Source: Halicephalobus mephisto (Eukaryota; Nematoda; Chromadorea; Rhabditida; Panagrolaimidae). From it: a DNA stretch of 64,000 nucleotides. The stretch covers positions 186,001 through 250,000 of the forward strand of contig SWDT01000105.1 in the NCBI GenBank assembly GCA_009193035.1, given 5' to 3'. Made by a program: the position numbers and the translations under genes. The notes below the pieces were generated by a model that saw only the letters and a program-made list of their open reading frames with translations, ran no database searches and was not told where the DNA came from. Of the stretch, positions 12,724-24,905 are shown piece after piece. Every line of letters starts with the position of its first letter. Position 1 is the stretch's first letter.

Positions 12724-12965
12724 TTTTTCTGAAATATTCTAATTTAAAACTTTTCTGAAATATTCTAATTTAAAACTTTTTTGAAATATTCTAATTTAAA
12801 AACTTTTTTGAAATATTTTAATTTAAAAACTTTTCTGAAATATTCTAATTTAAAACTTTTCTGAAATATTCTAGTTTTAAATTTTTCTGAAATATTTTAA
12901 TTTAAAAATTTTTGAAATATTTTAATTTAAAAAATTTTCGAAATATTTTTATTTTAAAAAATGTT
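12724..12965. repeat. Tandem array, unit about 26 bp
   Basis: The unit ctgaaatattctaatttaaa with a short spacer is repeated about nine times and decays towards the right end. Confidence 0.8.
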
Positions 12966-13115
12966 TTAAATAATAAGTCTGATCTGAATGATATTTGGTT
13001 TATTTTTCGATCACGAGATTGATTACTGATTTCTTGGCATTATTTGTGATAGAACTTGTATCTATTTCTTTGGGGGTTCTTTGATTTTTATTTTTTGAAA
13101 AAATACTTCAAATAA

Positions 13116-13613
13116 TGGTCCTGACATGGATGATACTTGATTAATTTTTGATAAAGAGGTTGGCTATCGATCTTTTAAGCAATATTCATGATAGAACCAG
13201 CGATTTCATAATTTAGAATATCTGTTATTTTCTAGAAAATAATTGTAGTGGTCCTGACACGAATGATACTTGATTAATTTTTTAACTAAGAAGTTGGCTA
13301 TCGATCTCTTAAGCGATATTCGTATCAAGATCAGTGATTTCATAATTTAGAATATCTTTTATTTTCTAGAAAATAATTGTAGTGGTCCTGACACGAATGA
13401 TACTTGTTAATTATAACTTTAGTTGCAGGTGTTTTAAGTGTGATTCGTGACAGGGCCAATGTTTATCATTCAGAAATCTCTTTCATGTTTGTTTTCTAAA
13501 GAAACCCCTCAAGTAATGGCCCCAGCATAGATTACAATTAATCCAGTTTTAACTACAATTGTAGATACCGGTCTTTTACTGCCATTCGTGACAGGACCAA
13601 TGTTTTTTATTCA
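13116..13613 (+). repeat. About 497-bp direct repeat, copy B
   Basis: Second copy of the block at 8491-8986, same orientation, about 4.6 kb away. The sequence between the copies is unrelated to either, so this is two dispersed copies or an old segmental duplication with divergent flanks. Confidence 0.85.
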
Positions 13614-15054
13614 GAAATCTCTTTGATTATCGTTCTTGTAAAAAACGCATTGTGATCTTACTGTAAATGTTGCTAAATTTATCCTTGAACCATGATATCA
13701 ATTTTCAATTTTTATGGTGTTGTGTTATTGTTGAAACATAAGTTGGTCCTGACACGATTAACGCGAAAATTATTATTACGCGATATACAGTAAGAAAACA
13801 GACGTTTTTTACTTTGTAATTTAACTTTTTAAATAAAGCTCATTATTGTCAGTGAATCCCGTTATTCGTGTTTCCTGTCTTCCTGTACTGTCGAGGACCA
13901 GCCCAGGAACCACACCTAATGCTTTAAATTCCGGAACAATTATAATGGAATTTTCGTCATCTGTGACATAATTCTTATTAGAAAAGGAAATCCGGCTAAT
14001 GACCTCATTTGCGCAATCATGTTTGTTTTGTTTGTTTATTATGTCCTGATATTTGTCCGATTATATATCTGTTTTATCACTTTTTGACAGAAAAATAATT
14101 TTTAGTTCATTTATCTCTTGTGTGGATTGAGATTTCCCTCTGGCCACAATCAAGCCTAGACCCCCTGTCGTGTCTTCGGATCCACTTCAAGCTCGATCAA
14201 ATGTTGCAAGATGATATTTCATGTAATTTCCTTCAAGTGCTTCTCTAAGGGAAAAATCAAAGTGCCGATTGTTTTGATTTTTCCTTTTTGAGATTTGATC
14301 TCTCAATTCACCCCGTCTTGCTAAAGTTACGGTATTTTGCTGAACTTGACCAGAACTGTCGAGTTTTCCAAGTCTTCAATTTCCGAAATCGAACTAATTC
14401 GGTTTAAATATTTCAGTTTGAATTAGAATCTTCCGATTTTTGAATCGAATTAATTCGGTTCGAATTAGAATTTTTTAATTTTTAATTTTCGAATTTTAAT
14501 TTTTAATTTTCGAATTAGAATTTTTTAATTTTTGATTTTCGAATCTAACTAATTCGGTTCGAATTTTTTAATTTTCGAATTTGAACTTGTTTGATTCGAA
14601 TTTTAATTTTTTGATTTTTAAATTTAATTTTTTTAATTTTCGAATTTTAATTTTTTAATTTGTTTGATTGAAATTAGAATATTTCAATTTTCGAATCGAA
14701 TTAATTAGAAATCGATTTGAAAATCGACAATTCTGAACTTCATGTTCTTCATGTTCATCTCCAAGATTCGATCGATAGCGTAATCTTCTGTAATGAGTTT
14801 ATTTTACAGTAAATACATTTCTTATGTCGGTGAAAAATAAGAAAAATAATTTCAATAACAAAACTCAGTATTATACTTTACTTGACTTTTAGGTGAGTTT
14901 TGGAATGAATATTTATTTGTATTTAAGAACCAGTAAACTTGTAATGAGCTTCGTGACAAATGTCGATGTGATTTTCCTACTTATACTTAAGAATAGGTAA
15001 ATTTACCATGATATTTAGTAATTTGTAAGACAATTTTTGATGAGGGTTTTCATC
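13614..15054. other. Balanced island followed by CGAATT-rich tract
   Basis: Positions 13830-14350 are one of the least repetitive stretches of the first 35 kb, with no open frame of note and no splice pattern; it is a candidate regulatory island only. Positions 14390-14720 are an irregular field of ttcgaattagaattttt words. Confidence 0.4.
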
Positions 15055-15545
15055 TGCCCTTAAAAATAAGCGAATTTCTGACGATTTATATGATTTATTT
15101 AATAACAAATTCGTTAATTATTGAGTTAATATTAAAATTAATTTTCATTTACGCTTAAAAATAAGCGAATTTCTGACGATTTATATGATTTAATGACAAA
15201 TTCGTTAATTATTGAGTTAATATTAAAATTAATTTCCATCTGCACTTAAAAATAAGCGAATTTCTGACGATTTATATGATTTATTTAATAACAAATTTGT
15301 TAATTGTTAAGCGAATATTAAAATTAATTTCCATCTGCGCTTAAAAATGAGCGAATTTCTGACGATTTATATGATTTAATGACAAATTTGTTAATTATTG
15401 AGTAAGTATTAAAATTAATTTCCATCTACACTTAAAAATAAGCGAATTCCTAGTGATTTATATGATTTATTTAATAACAAATTTGTTAATTGTTAAGTGA
15501 ATATTAAAATTAATTTTCATTTACGCTTAAAAATGAGCGAATTCC
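15055..15545. repeat. Tandem array, unit about 92 bp, six copies
   Basis: The unit starts with cttaaaaataagcgaatttc and continues with gacgatttatatgattta and ttcgttaattattgag. Starts are near 15059, 15155, 15245, 15340, 15430 and 15522. Alternate copies differ by presence or absence of a short tttaataac segment, suggesting a two-unit higher-order repeat. Confidence 0.85.
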
Positions 15546-16564
15546 TATTTATTTTTAGGAATTCTGAAGTGAAAGTTGATTTAACTTGACTTTTAAATGA
15601 ATTTCTGCTTTCATTTAAAAATAATCGAAATCTCTGATTATCACTCTATGAAGAATGTCAATGTTGCATTCCTCGACACGATAATTCTTAATGTAATTCG
15701 ATTAATTATCCTCATGTTTAACCCCCCAAATTCAATCAACAACATTTAACTTTGAAAATCCGCAATGACTAATGGATTTTTATTTTTCATAAATCTCCCA
15801 AAAATGACTCATATTTTTGACTCTGATATTTCGACACTTTTAGATCCATTTTTTTTACCGTATTTGGACAACGTCAATTACGTAACACAAGCCACAAATT
15901 AGTTCGATATTGTCCAAAAGGGGTACAATTTAATAATTATAAGACAAATTTAGATGCCATTGGGGACGTTTTTGCTTTTTCGTTTTTAATTGAACACAAT
16001 TCATGGTAATTATAATTGTTTCTGCTGTCAAAAATTTGGAGATTTCTCACAAGTCGAATAGTCTCGTCTAGTTGATGTCTTTTAATCAGATTAGCGCTGT
16101 TCTGAAGACCTATCAGTACGCCAGATGCCGTTATCTATGAATATTAGCGATCAAGTCCCCACGGGACTTTAATAGGCTTAATAACTTGGTAATTATCATC
16201 GTTTTGCCCATATTAGAACTAAATTGATTTATTTTATTTTTATGACAGTTTTAATTGCTGCAGGAAGTAAGTTTAGTCGAGGTAAATTTTTGAAAAAAAA
16301 TATAATTTCTTTTGTAGCTCGTCCAGTATTAATCTCGTTTGTTGTTCATTTTCAAAAAATACTGCAGAACTCGGAACTTGGAAAAATGTAAGGAATTTCA
16401 TATATCGCGCATTTCGAATTTCGTCGAAATAATTTTCGACACAAATTGTGGTTAATTTTGTGGCTTATCAGATATATATTGAGGATCCATTGTTCACTTT
16501 TTAATAGATGGTCTTTCAGTGCAAAAGAATAGAAATGTGAGGAATTTCAGATAGCATACGTCGA
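15546..16564. other. Non-coding, mostly unique
   Basis: Positions 15700-16330 are largely unique and moderately balanced, with no convincing ORF. No gene seen. Confidence 0.4.
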
Positions 16565-17001
16565 AAAAACGAAAGCGCTTGTTTGGTTAGGGAATTTTTA
16601 ACAACGTTGAAATCGTTTATTTTAATTTTAACGTTATTAATTCTAATAATTGTTTTTGTAATTAGATGTATTTTTTTGTGGCGATTACAAATATTTAATT
16701 GGTTTTTCGAAAAGTTAATCAGAAACATGGGAAAAACGAAATCAAAGTGACTTACTTCCTTGCAGACTCCAGTGTCTATTTCCAAAGCGCTCGTTTTCTA
16801 CTTTAACTTGATCAATTTCAATAACTATTTCCTCTAGCAAGATCTGTTTTTTCTGCTAAATCAACTTATTTAATTGGTTTTCTGAAAAAGTGATCAGAAA
16901 AGCGCAAAAACGAACAATATTCGATCATTCGTTTGCGAATTTTGGATTGTCTACTTTCCGAGTTTTCTCTTTCAACTTTACCTATTTTATTTATTTTCTC
17001 A
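16565..17001 (-). repeat. 437-bp dispersed repeat, copy B of an inverted pair
   Basis: Reverse complement of 1771-2207 with only scattered substitutions. The two copies are inverted and separated by about 14.4 kb, so they could pair into a long stem or invert the DNA between them. Confidence 0.8.
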
Positions 17002-17435
17002 TTATTAGATAAATTTTTCCACCTATTAAAACTATATAAATAGGTTTTCAAAAATGTAATCAGAGATACAAAAAAATAAGCAAATTCACTTATTTGTTGG
17101 CGCACTTTGGACAACTATTTTCACATCGCTCGTTTTCTATTTTATCATTACTAATTGCAATAGTTCTGTTTTGTAATTAGATGCATTTTACTGTGGTATG
17201 ACTGTCTAATTAGTTTGTAGAAAAATTAATCAAACGAGAAAAAACAAAGTTAAAATTGACTAATTTCGCAGAAACGTTTATCGAAACCGAATTCTGAATT
17301 TACTCATGGAGTTCTGATTCCATACATAATTAAATCGTAAAAAACAAATTGAACTGTAATTATTTCCGAATCTGAAAAATACTCTTACAGTATCCCTTAC
17401 TCATTTTTCGCAAAAATATTCTAATATAATCCAAT
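17002..17435. other. AT-rich non-coding related to the 437-bp repeat
   Basis: Contains weaker echoes of the 437-bp repeat on the minus strand (ttttcaaaaatgtaatcagag, gaaaaattaatcaaacgag), so the family probably extends in diverged form. No gene. Confidence 0.4.
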
Positions 17436-17765
17436 GATTCATATATCGTCAGAAGGGATGTCGCATCAAATCACATGCCATCCAAGATCAAGCAAAAAGT
17501 TCTAGTTTGTCTTAATTTAACTTGTTGTATTGTATGGCGTAGTATAGGGGACCCCGAAAATGGGACAAACGCTGAGGATAAAGAAAGAAAGATTCATATA
17601 TCGTCAGAAGGGACATCGCATCAAATCACATGCCATGCAAGATCAAGCAAAAAGTTCTAGTTTGTCTTAATTTTAACTTGTTGTATTGTATGGTATGGTA
17701 TAGGGGACCCCGAAAATGGGACAAACGCTGAGGATAAAGAAAGAATGATTCATATATCGTCAGAT
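17436..17765. repeat. Tandem duplication, unit 155-157 bp
   Basis: gattcatatatcgtcag occurs at 17436, 17591 and 17748, with nearly identical sequence between. Each unit contains a gggaccccgaaaatgggac segment and ends at the next gattcat. Confidence 0.9.
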
Positions 17766-18439
17766 TAACAAATTGCTCCACAAAAAGATTTATGACGAGT
17801 TTCGAAACCAAATCATCGAAAGATATTTTTGTTACAAATATTTGCGAATTTTATAATCCCAAAAATTGCCAAATGGACCAATCCTTTCTTGACGTTTTTA
17901 TTTATTTTCGATGAAGCACGTTTTTCCAACTTTTGAAATGGCCAGGTGCCCTAATTGTCCTGGATTCGGATAAGTGGAGAAAAAGTTTCTTTTCATGCTC
18001 AATTTGGACCAATTTTGGTGCCTTTTGAAAAAAATGGTTTTTATTATTTTTTTATTGAATTTTTAAAAAATAAAAAATTTGAATTTTTTAATTTAAACGA
18101 TCTTTTATCAGATTATCGTAAGCCTCAGACAAATTTGCAACGAAATTTTTAAAAATTGTTCTTACGTGATTTCCTAAAAATTTCCGGCCGAGACCGGGAA
18201 AAGTAAAAATTGGAGTTTGGGTGGTTATAGAAAAAATTAATAAATTTCGAAATTGTATTTAAAAAAATTAAAAATTTTTGCAGCGAAATTTTTAAAAATT
18301 GTCTCAAAACGAATTTTTAGAATTTTCCACTTGAGACTGAAAATTAAAAAATTGGGATTTATGTGATTATAGAAGAAATTGATAAATTTCGAAACCGCAT
18401 TACTGTAAAAATTAAAAAACTAGGTAATGGTATTTTTAA
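17766..18439. other. AT-rich non-coding
   Basis: No gene seen. A 65-codon frame at 17955-18152 has low-complexity F/N/K content. Degenerate copies of the array that follows begin near 18170. Confidence 0.45.
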
Positions 18440-18835
18440 AGATTGTCCCGACGCGAAAGTTTGGGATTTTCTACTTGGGATCAAAAATTATAAAAATCAG
18501 TTTTATTTTTCTAATAAATTTCGAAATTAAACTATTTTAAAAACTAAGAATATTTAAAACAAAATTGTCCTGACGCGAAAGTTTGAGATTTTCCGCTTGA
18601 GACCAAAAATTACAAAAATTAGTTTGATTTCGAAATTCATTAGAACTAATAAAACACTATTTTAAAAACTAAAAATATTTAAAACAAAATTCTCTCAACA
18701 AGAAAGTTTGGGATTTTCCGCTTGGGACCAAAAATTACAAAAATCAGTTTTATTTTTTAAATAAATTTCGAAATCAAACTATTTTAAAAATTAAAAATAT
18801 TTAAAACGAAATTGTCCTAACTGGAAAGTTTGGAA
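18440..18835. repeat. Tandem array, unit about 110 bp, four copies
   Basis: Each unit carries gacgcgaaagtttgggattt, cttgggaccaaaaattac and attaaactattttaaaaact. It shares the words gtcctgacgcg and gggaccaaa with other arrays in the window. Confidence 0.8.
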
Positions 18836-21243
18836 TTTTCTAGTTGGGATCTAGCATTCCACTTTTGTGTTTACGTATTTCTGCAATGTTCCAAAAGCAC
18901 TTAGTAGATTTCGAAATCGTATTATTATAAATAGCAGTAATACGTAAAACGAAATTTCGAAGAAAATTATCTTCATCAGATTTTAGAATTTTCTTCTTGA
19001 GACCAAAAAGTGTAAAATTAAAAAAAAATATTTAAAAAATAAAACAAATTTTGAATTTTTAAAATTTTTAATATTATAGAATTTTTAGAAATTATTTTTA
19101 AAATTTAAATTTTTAAAAATCTCGGATTTTAAAAATATTGAAAATTATATAATTTTTAAAAAATACTTTAAAAATTTAAATTTTTAAAAAATTTCGAATT
19201 TTTAAAATATTGAAAATTATATTTTTTAGAAAATATTTTTAAAATTTAAATTTTAAAAAACTTTGAATTTTAAAAATATTTAAATTTTAAAAAACTTTGA
19301 ATTTTAAAAATATTTAAATTTTTAAAAAACTTTAAATTTTTAAAAAACTTTGAATTTTAAAAATATTTAAAATTATGAAATTGTCTGTAATCTTATCGTG
19401 ATACCGTAATCTGGAAAATTTTCAAAGATAAATTTTACTTTTTTACAAATTATAAAAAATTAATTTTTTGAGTAAAATGATCGAAATTGAAGTTCTGTTT
19501 CTCCACATCTGCCCACGTCCTCGTGACGACTTTTGTCTGAACGTTATCGGTTTCTCCTCAAAGACGTATGACAGCTGATGAAATAATCTTTGCTTTTGTA
19601 ACAGTACCAATATATCATCAGTAAAATATTATAGCTTTTTGAACAATTTTTTGGTCCATAATCATCTGACATTTTTCAGGAAGAAGAAGATTAAAAATCC
19701 TTTTTTATTTTTTATTTTAACGAAATCCGTTTACTGTTGTTTTTACAATTATTGTTATCACTTGTTGACTAAAAACCGAGAAAAATATCATTTAAAAGTT
19801 TCGTGATTTCGGTACTTGTGATCAAATTGACTTTTTTTTTATTTTAAAAATTAAAAAAACTATTATTTTACTTAAAATATTTCTATTTTTATTTAAATTT
19901 CTAAAAGTAAAAATAATATAAATTGTTTTATTTAAAATATTTATAATTTTTTAATTTTTTTTATTTTAAAAATTAAAAATTAAAAAAACTATTATTTTAC
20001 TTAAAATATTTCTATTTTTATTTAAATTTTAAAAATTAAAAATTATATAAATTGTTTTAAAATATTTTTAATTTTTTTTATTTTAAAAATTGAAAATTAA
20101 ACAAACTATTATTTTATTTAAAATATTCTTAATTTTACTTAATTTTTTAAATCATAAAATTATACAAAATTATTTTATTTTAAATAATTTTATTTTTTTT
20201 TAATTTTTTAAATAATTTATTTTTTTTTAAATTTTAGTTTTCAGAGACAATGTATAATTATTTTTATTTTAAATAATTTTATTTTTTTAGATTTGACGCT
20301 TAAAAATTACGTCATTATTTTTAATTATTTCCATTTTTCGAATTTTATCTTTAGAAACTAATTATTTTTTTATTTTTTAAAAAAGAATTTGATTTTAGAT
20401 TTTCAGAACGAAAATTAGATTTTTACTAATTTTATTAATTTTTTAAGTAGATTTAAAATTATTTTAATTTTGGAAGAAAATTGGATTTTTTAATTTTTAT
20501 TAATTTCATTAATTTTTTGAGACTTTTTTAAATTACTTTTTTTAAAGATTTTAAAAAATGAAAAATTTAAATTTTTAAATTAAAGATTTTCTTATTTTTA
20601 AAATTTTTAAAATCTTAAATTTTTAATTTTTTTTGAATTATATAGTTTTTTATTTTTTAAATTTAAATTTGATAATTTAAAAAAATTTTACTATTATAAT
20701 TTTTTGAAAATTTAAATTTTATAGTTTTTAAGAAATTTTAATTTTATAATTTAAAAAAATTTAAATTTTATAGTTTTTAAAAATTTTAATTTTATAATTT
20801 AAAAAAATTTTAATTTCATAATTTTTAAAAATTTTAATTTTATAGTTTTTAAAAAATTTTAATTTTATAGTTTTTAAAAAATTTTAATTTTATAGTTTTT
20901 TTAAATTTAAATTTTATAATTTTAAAAAATTTTAATTTTATACTTTTTTAAATTTCGTAATTTGTCCATGAAATGATCAGTAGCCATTGAATATAAACAT
21001 CAACGACGAAGTGGAGTCCGGCGTCCGTGGACTAGGCGGATGATCCCCAAAGCTCATTTCTCGAAATCTCCCTCCTGAAACCAAAGTGAATCCAACCGAA
21101 ACAGTTATCGGAGTAGTTGTAGTAGTAAAATTAATGTTTTGCCTCTAAATCCTCTAATCTTTTCAAGTTTTTTCGAATGAGATTGGAAATGGAAATTCTG
21201 CAGCTGATGATTTTTCGAAATTCTCACTTAAATCCAATATATA
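18836..21243. other. AT low-complexity with two balanced islands
   Basis: Mostly A/T simple sequence (19020-19380 and 19830-20950). Balanced islands lie at 19470-19640 and 20960-21240; the second contains a small hairpin, agtcc...ggact, near 21015. No gene seen. Confidence 0.4.
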
Positions 21244-21774
21244 CGCTCATAAAAAAGCGTAACTTTCGGTACAGTAACAAATGCAAATCGTAACTATTAA
21301 GTTACATTTTCGTCACTGTTAAGTTTTTAATTTTCATCACTATTAAGTTGCAATCTTCATCACTGTTAAGTTTTTAATTTTAGTCACTATTAAATCACAA
21401 TTTTAGTCACTGTTAAGTTTTTAATTTTAGTCACTATTAAGTTCTAGTTTTAGTCACTATTAAATCACAATCTTCATCACTATTAAGTTCTAATTTTAGT
21501 CACTATTAAATCACAATTTTAGTCACTGTTAAGTTTTTAATTTTAGTCACTGTTAAGTTTTTAATTTTCATCACTATTAAGTTGCAATCTTCATCACTGT
21601 TAAGTTTTTAATTTTAGTCACTATTAAATCACAATTTTAGTCACTGTTAAGTTTTTAATTTTAGTCACTATTAAGTTACATTTTTGTCACAAATTTCAAA
21701 TATTCATAAAAAATGTGACGATTGTGTCACATTTTGCAATTTTTAGGGGTCCAAAAGTTACGCTTTTTTGTGTG
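21244..21774. mobile_element. MITE-like element with internal minisatellite, second copy
   Basis: The right end ccaaaagttacgcttttttg then tgtg matches the element at 3570-4013, and the left end ataaaaaagcgtaactttcgg is its imperfect inverted copy. The interior is the same 20-24 bp minisatellite read on the other strand (ttttagtcactattaagtt). It is 87 bp longer than the other copy because the minisatellite has more units. TA flanks the left end (21242-21243); the right flank is AA. No coding capacity. Confidence 0.7.
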
Positions 21775-22839
21775 AATGGACTTGACTAAATTGGTATTTT
21801 TAAATCTTTTCAGTTGAGGCTATATTCAACCAAACTTTCGCAGAAATATTTGTTGTTTTGAACTTGAGTGAGAATCTTAAGCTTCTGGAATACTGTAGAA
21901 AATTCTGGAGACTTGTAAGGTACTGTAGAATATTTTCGAATTTTTAGGAAACTTTAAAAAAAATTCCGGAGACTTGTAGGGTACTGTAGGAGATTGTAAA
22001 GATTTTTAAGATACTGTAGAAGATTTTAAAATAAAAAAGTTGAAAAATTTAAATATAAAAAATTAAAAATTTTCGAAAATTCAAAAACCTGGTCTTGAGA
22101 GGATTTTCCAATAATACCTGTTTCCGCTTTTATATTAAGATGATTATGTTGGAATTCTGCACCACATGATTTGGATTCCGTACCATTCGGAGTCAAGAAC
22201 GGACCAGCTGATTTTTTATATTCGCCATAAGTGTTATCTTGTTGTTTCTCCACTGAATCAAACAGAAAACAAAACGCTTTTCCTGTTTGTCTCTGATAAC
22301 CCTGTTTGACCCGATCCCCGACTCTCCGATTCGACTTTCTAGAGTTATCAGACCGAAGTCTGCACTTCCAAGGGACTCACTAATGTCCAATGACTTGGAA
22401 ATAAACGAATTTTCCCTCCGGGACCATTTCAAGAAATTTTTATTTTAAATAAATTAATTTTTTTTTAAATTTATTTTTTATTTTTTAAAATTTATTTTTT
22501 TAAAATTTATTTTTTTAAAATTTATTTTTTATTTTTTAAAATTTATTTTTTTTTAATTTCTTTTTTATTTTAAAAAAATTTATTTTTTATTTTTCAAAAT
22601 TTATTTTTAATTTTTTTTAAACTTATTTTCTTTAAATTTATTTTATTTATTTTTTTTTGTGATTTTTAAAATTGATTTTTTTCATTTATTTTTTTAAATT
22701 TCTTGTAATCTTAAAAATTAGTAGAAAATGACTCATTTAAGTATTTTAAAATAATTTTATTTTTAGCTGAAATTTGTAAAAATTCAAAATCAATATGTTA
22801 AATTAAAAATTCTAAAATCTTAGAATTTTCTAAAAATTA
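21775..22839. other. Non-coding; balanced patch 22080-22440
   Basis: Positions 22080-22440 are balanced and two overlapping minus frames of 75-79 codons cross them, without a domain, splice sites or agreement with each other. 22440-22700 is pure A/T low complexity. No gene supported. Confidence 0.4.
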
Positions 22840-23262
22840 ACATTTTCTAAGTTTCCTAAAATTTCGTTTTGAGACTATTTTATAAAAATACTAATTTCTT
22901 ATTTCTAAAATCTTAGAATTTTCTAAAAATCAAAAATCAAAATGTTAAATTTAAAAATTCTAAAATTTCGTGTCGAGACTATTTTATAAAAATACTAATT
23001 TCTTATTTCTAAAATCTTAGAATTTTCTAAAAATCGACATTTTCTAAGTTTCCTGAAATTTCGTCTTGGGATCATTTTATAAAAATACTAATTTTTTATT
23101 TCTAAAATCTTTGAAATTCCTAAAAATTCAAAATCAATATGTTAAATTTAAAAATTCTGAAATTTCATCTTGAGACTATTTCATAAAAATACTAATTTTT
23201 TATTTCTAAAATCTTTGAAATTCCTAAAAATCAACATTTTCTAAGTTTTCTGAAATTTTCAA
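22840..23262. repeat. Tandem array, unit about 110-120 bp
   Basis: Units contain aaatttcgtSttgRgaYYattt, tataaaaatactaattt and ttatttctaaaatctt, repeated about four times with substitutions and small indels. Confidence 0.75.
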
Positions 23263-24429
23263 AAATACTGTAACTTTGTTTCGAGTCAATTTTTTATTTT
23301 TTAATGGTTCCTATTTTTTTAAAGGTTAAATTGATCCCTAAATGGCCTATTTCAAAAATGAATACAAATTTGAAAAAGTTTTGTTGGAAAATTTTTGAAT
23401 AGACTCAATTTAGCGATTAACGAAGACGATCTTTCTCAAATGAGCAAAACGACAATTATCGGATAAATTTCTCTCCAATCGGCGATCGGACGGCATTTGA
23501 TTGGAGTTTATTATTCAAAAAAATCGCAACTTCGATTAATTTTACGGTCAACTTGTCTCAAAAGATCCATGATCGTGTTAATTGCCCTTTAGTCATAAAA
23601 ATGATTTTTTGCGCGTGGCCTTTATTCGGCCATTTATGCCGCCCCAGAGTATGGTCCATTGTTGTCATGTCCATTTGCATTTTGACAGTTTAATTGTTTA
23701 ATTTTTTTTTAAGTTTGTTTTTCATTTATGGGCCATTGTTTCGATTATTTGATCATGATTGTTTTTTAGAAAGATACTGTAACTGGGAAGTCCTTAAATT
23801 CGATCAGATTGGCAATATTGCGTCTTCATCGTTAATCGGATAATTGGTCCAATCAAATCCTCAATTCAGATTCTGTTTTAAAAAAGGTTGGTTTAAATTT
23901 TGTATTTTCAAAAAAGTTTATAAAAATTTAAATTTAAAAAAAAATTTTCGAAGATTTTAATTTTTTTAAAGAATTTTATAAAAATTTTTATTTTTTCAAC
24001 AATTTTATAAAAATTTTGATTTTTTTAAGATATTGTAAAAATTTAAATTTTTCCAACAATTTTATAAAAATTTTTATTTTTTTAATAATTTTTAAAAAAT
24101 TTCTATTTTTTAAAGATTTTGTACTTTTCAGAAACTTATAAAAGTAAAACTTTTTAAATTTAAATTTTATAAAATTTCTATTTTTGAAGATTTTAGAAAA
24201 ATTTATATTTTAGAATTTTTTGAAATTTCATAACTCTTGCGAAATTAAAAACAATGATAAATAGAAAAGTGATTTTAGAATTTTCTACAAATAGATAAAG
24301 CTGCTTATCTTTGGGGTTTTTGGATTACGGTCTCTGGATAAGATTATAGAAGATCTTATAAGGTTCTATAATTTTCTAGAAGCTGCTAAATACTTTTAGA
24401 ATCTTAAAAAACCACGTAAATACTTTTAT
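23263..24429. other. Unique island then AT low complexity
   Basis: Positions 23390-23720 are balanced (contains ggccatttatgccgcccc) with no ORF. Positions 23900-24240 are T/A simple sequence. No gene seen. Confidence 0.4.
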
Positions 24430-24905
24430 TTTTGGTCCTAAGTGGAAAATTCCGAAAATTCCTGTCGAGACAATTTTAGAAAATTTTTGATTTTTAGATT
24501 TACAAAAATTAGAAATATTAATTTTTATAATTCTTTAAAATGGGGAATTTTGAAAATTTGTGTTGAGACAATTTTGGAAATTTTTAAATTTTTAGATTTA
24601 CAAAAATTAGAAATATTAATTTTTATCATTTTTTTAAATGGAGAAATTCCGAAAATTCCTGTCGAGACAATTTTTGAAAATTTTTGATTTAAAAAAATTA
24701 GAAATATTAATTTTTATAATTCTTTAAAATGGGGAATTTTGAAAATTTGTGTTGAGACAATTTTTGAAAACTTTTAATTTTTTTCTTAAATGAAAAATTC
24801 CGAAAATTCGTGTTGAGACAATTTTAAAAACTTAAATATTTTTGAGTTTTTAAAAAATTAGAAATATTAATTTTTATAATTTTTTTAAATGGAAAATTTC
24901 TATCT
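24430..24905. repeat. Tandem array, unit about 100-130 bp, four copies
   Basis: Each unit joins gtggaaaattccgaaaattc to tgtcgagacaattttWgaaa and ttagaaatattaattttta. The 5' edge reads ggtcctaagtggaaaattcc, which links the hairpin-array word (31-32 kb) and the dispersed gtgtcgagac word in one unit. Confidence 0.8.

Noticed and set aside
22026..22432. Minus-strand frames of 75 and 79 codons in a balanced patch
   Set aside because: They overlap in different frames, show no domain, and lack a consistent splice pattern.
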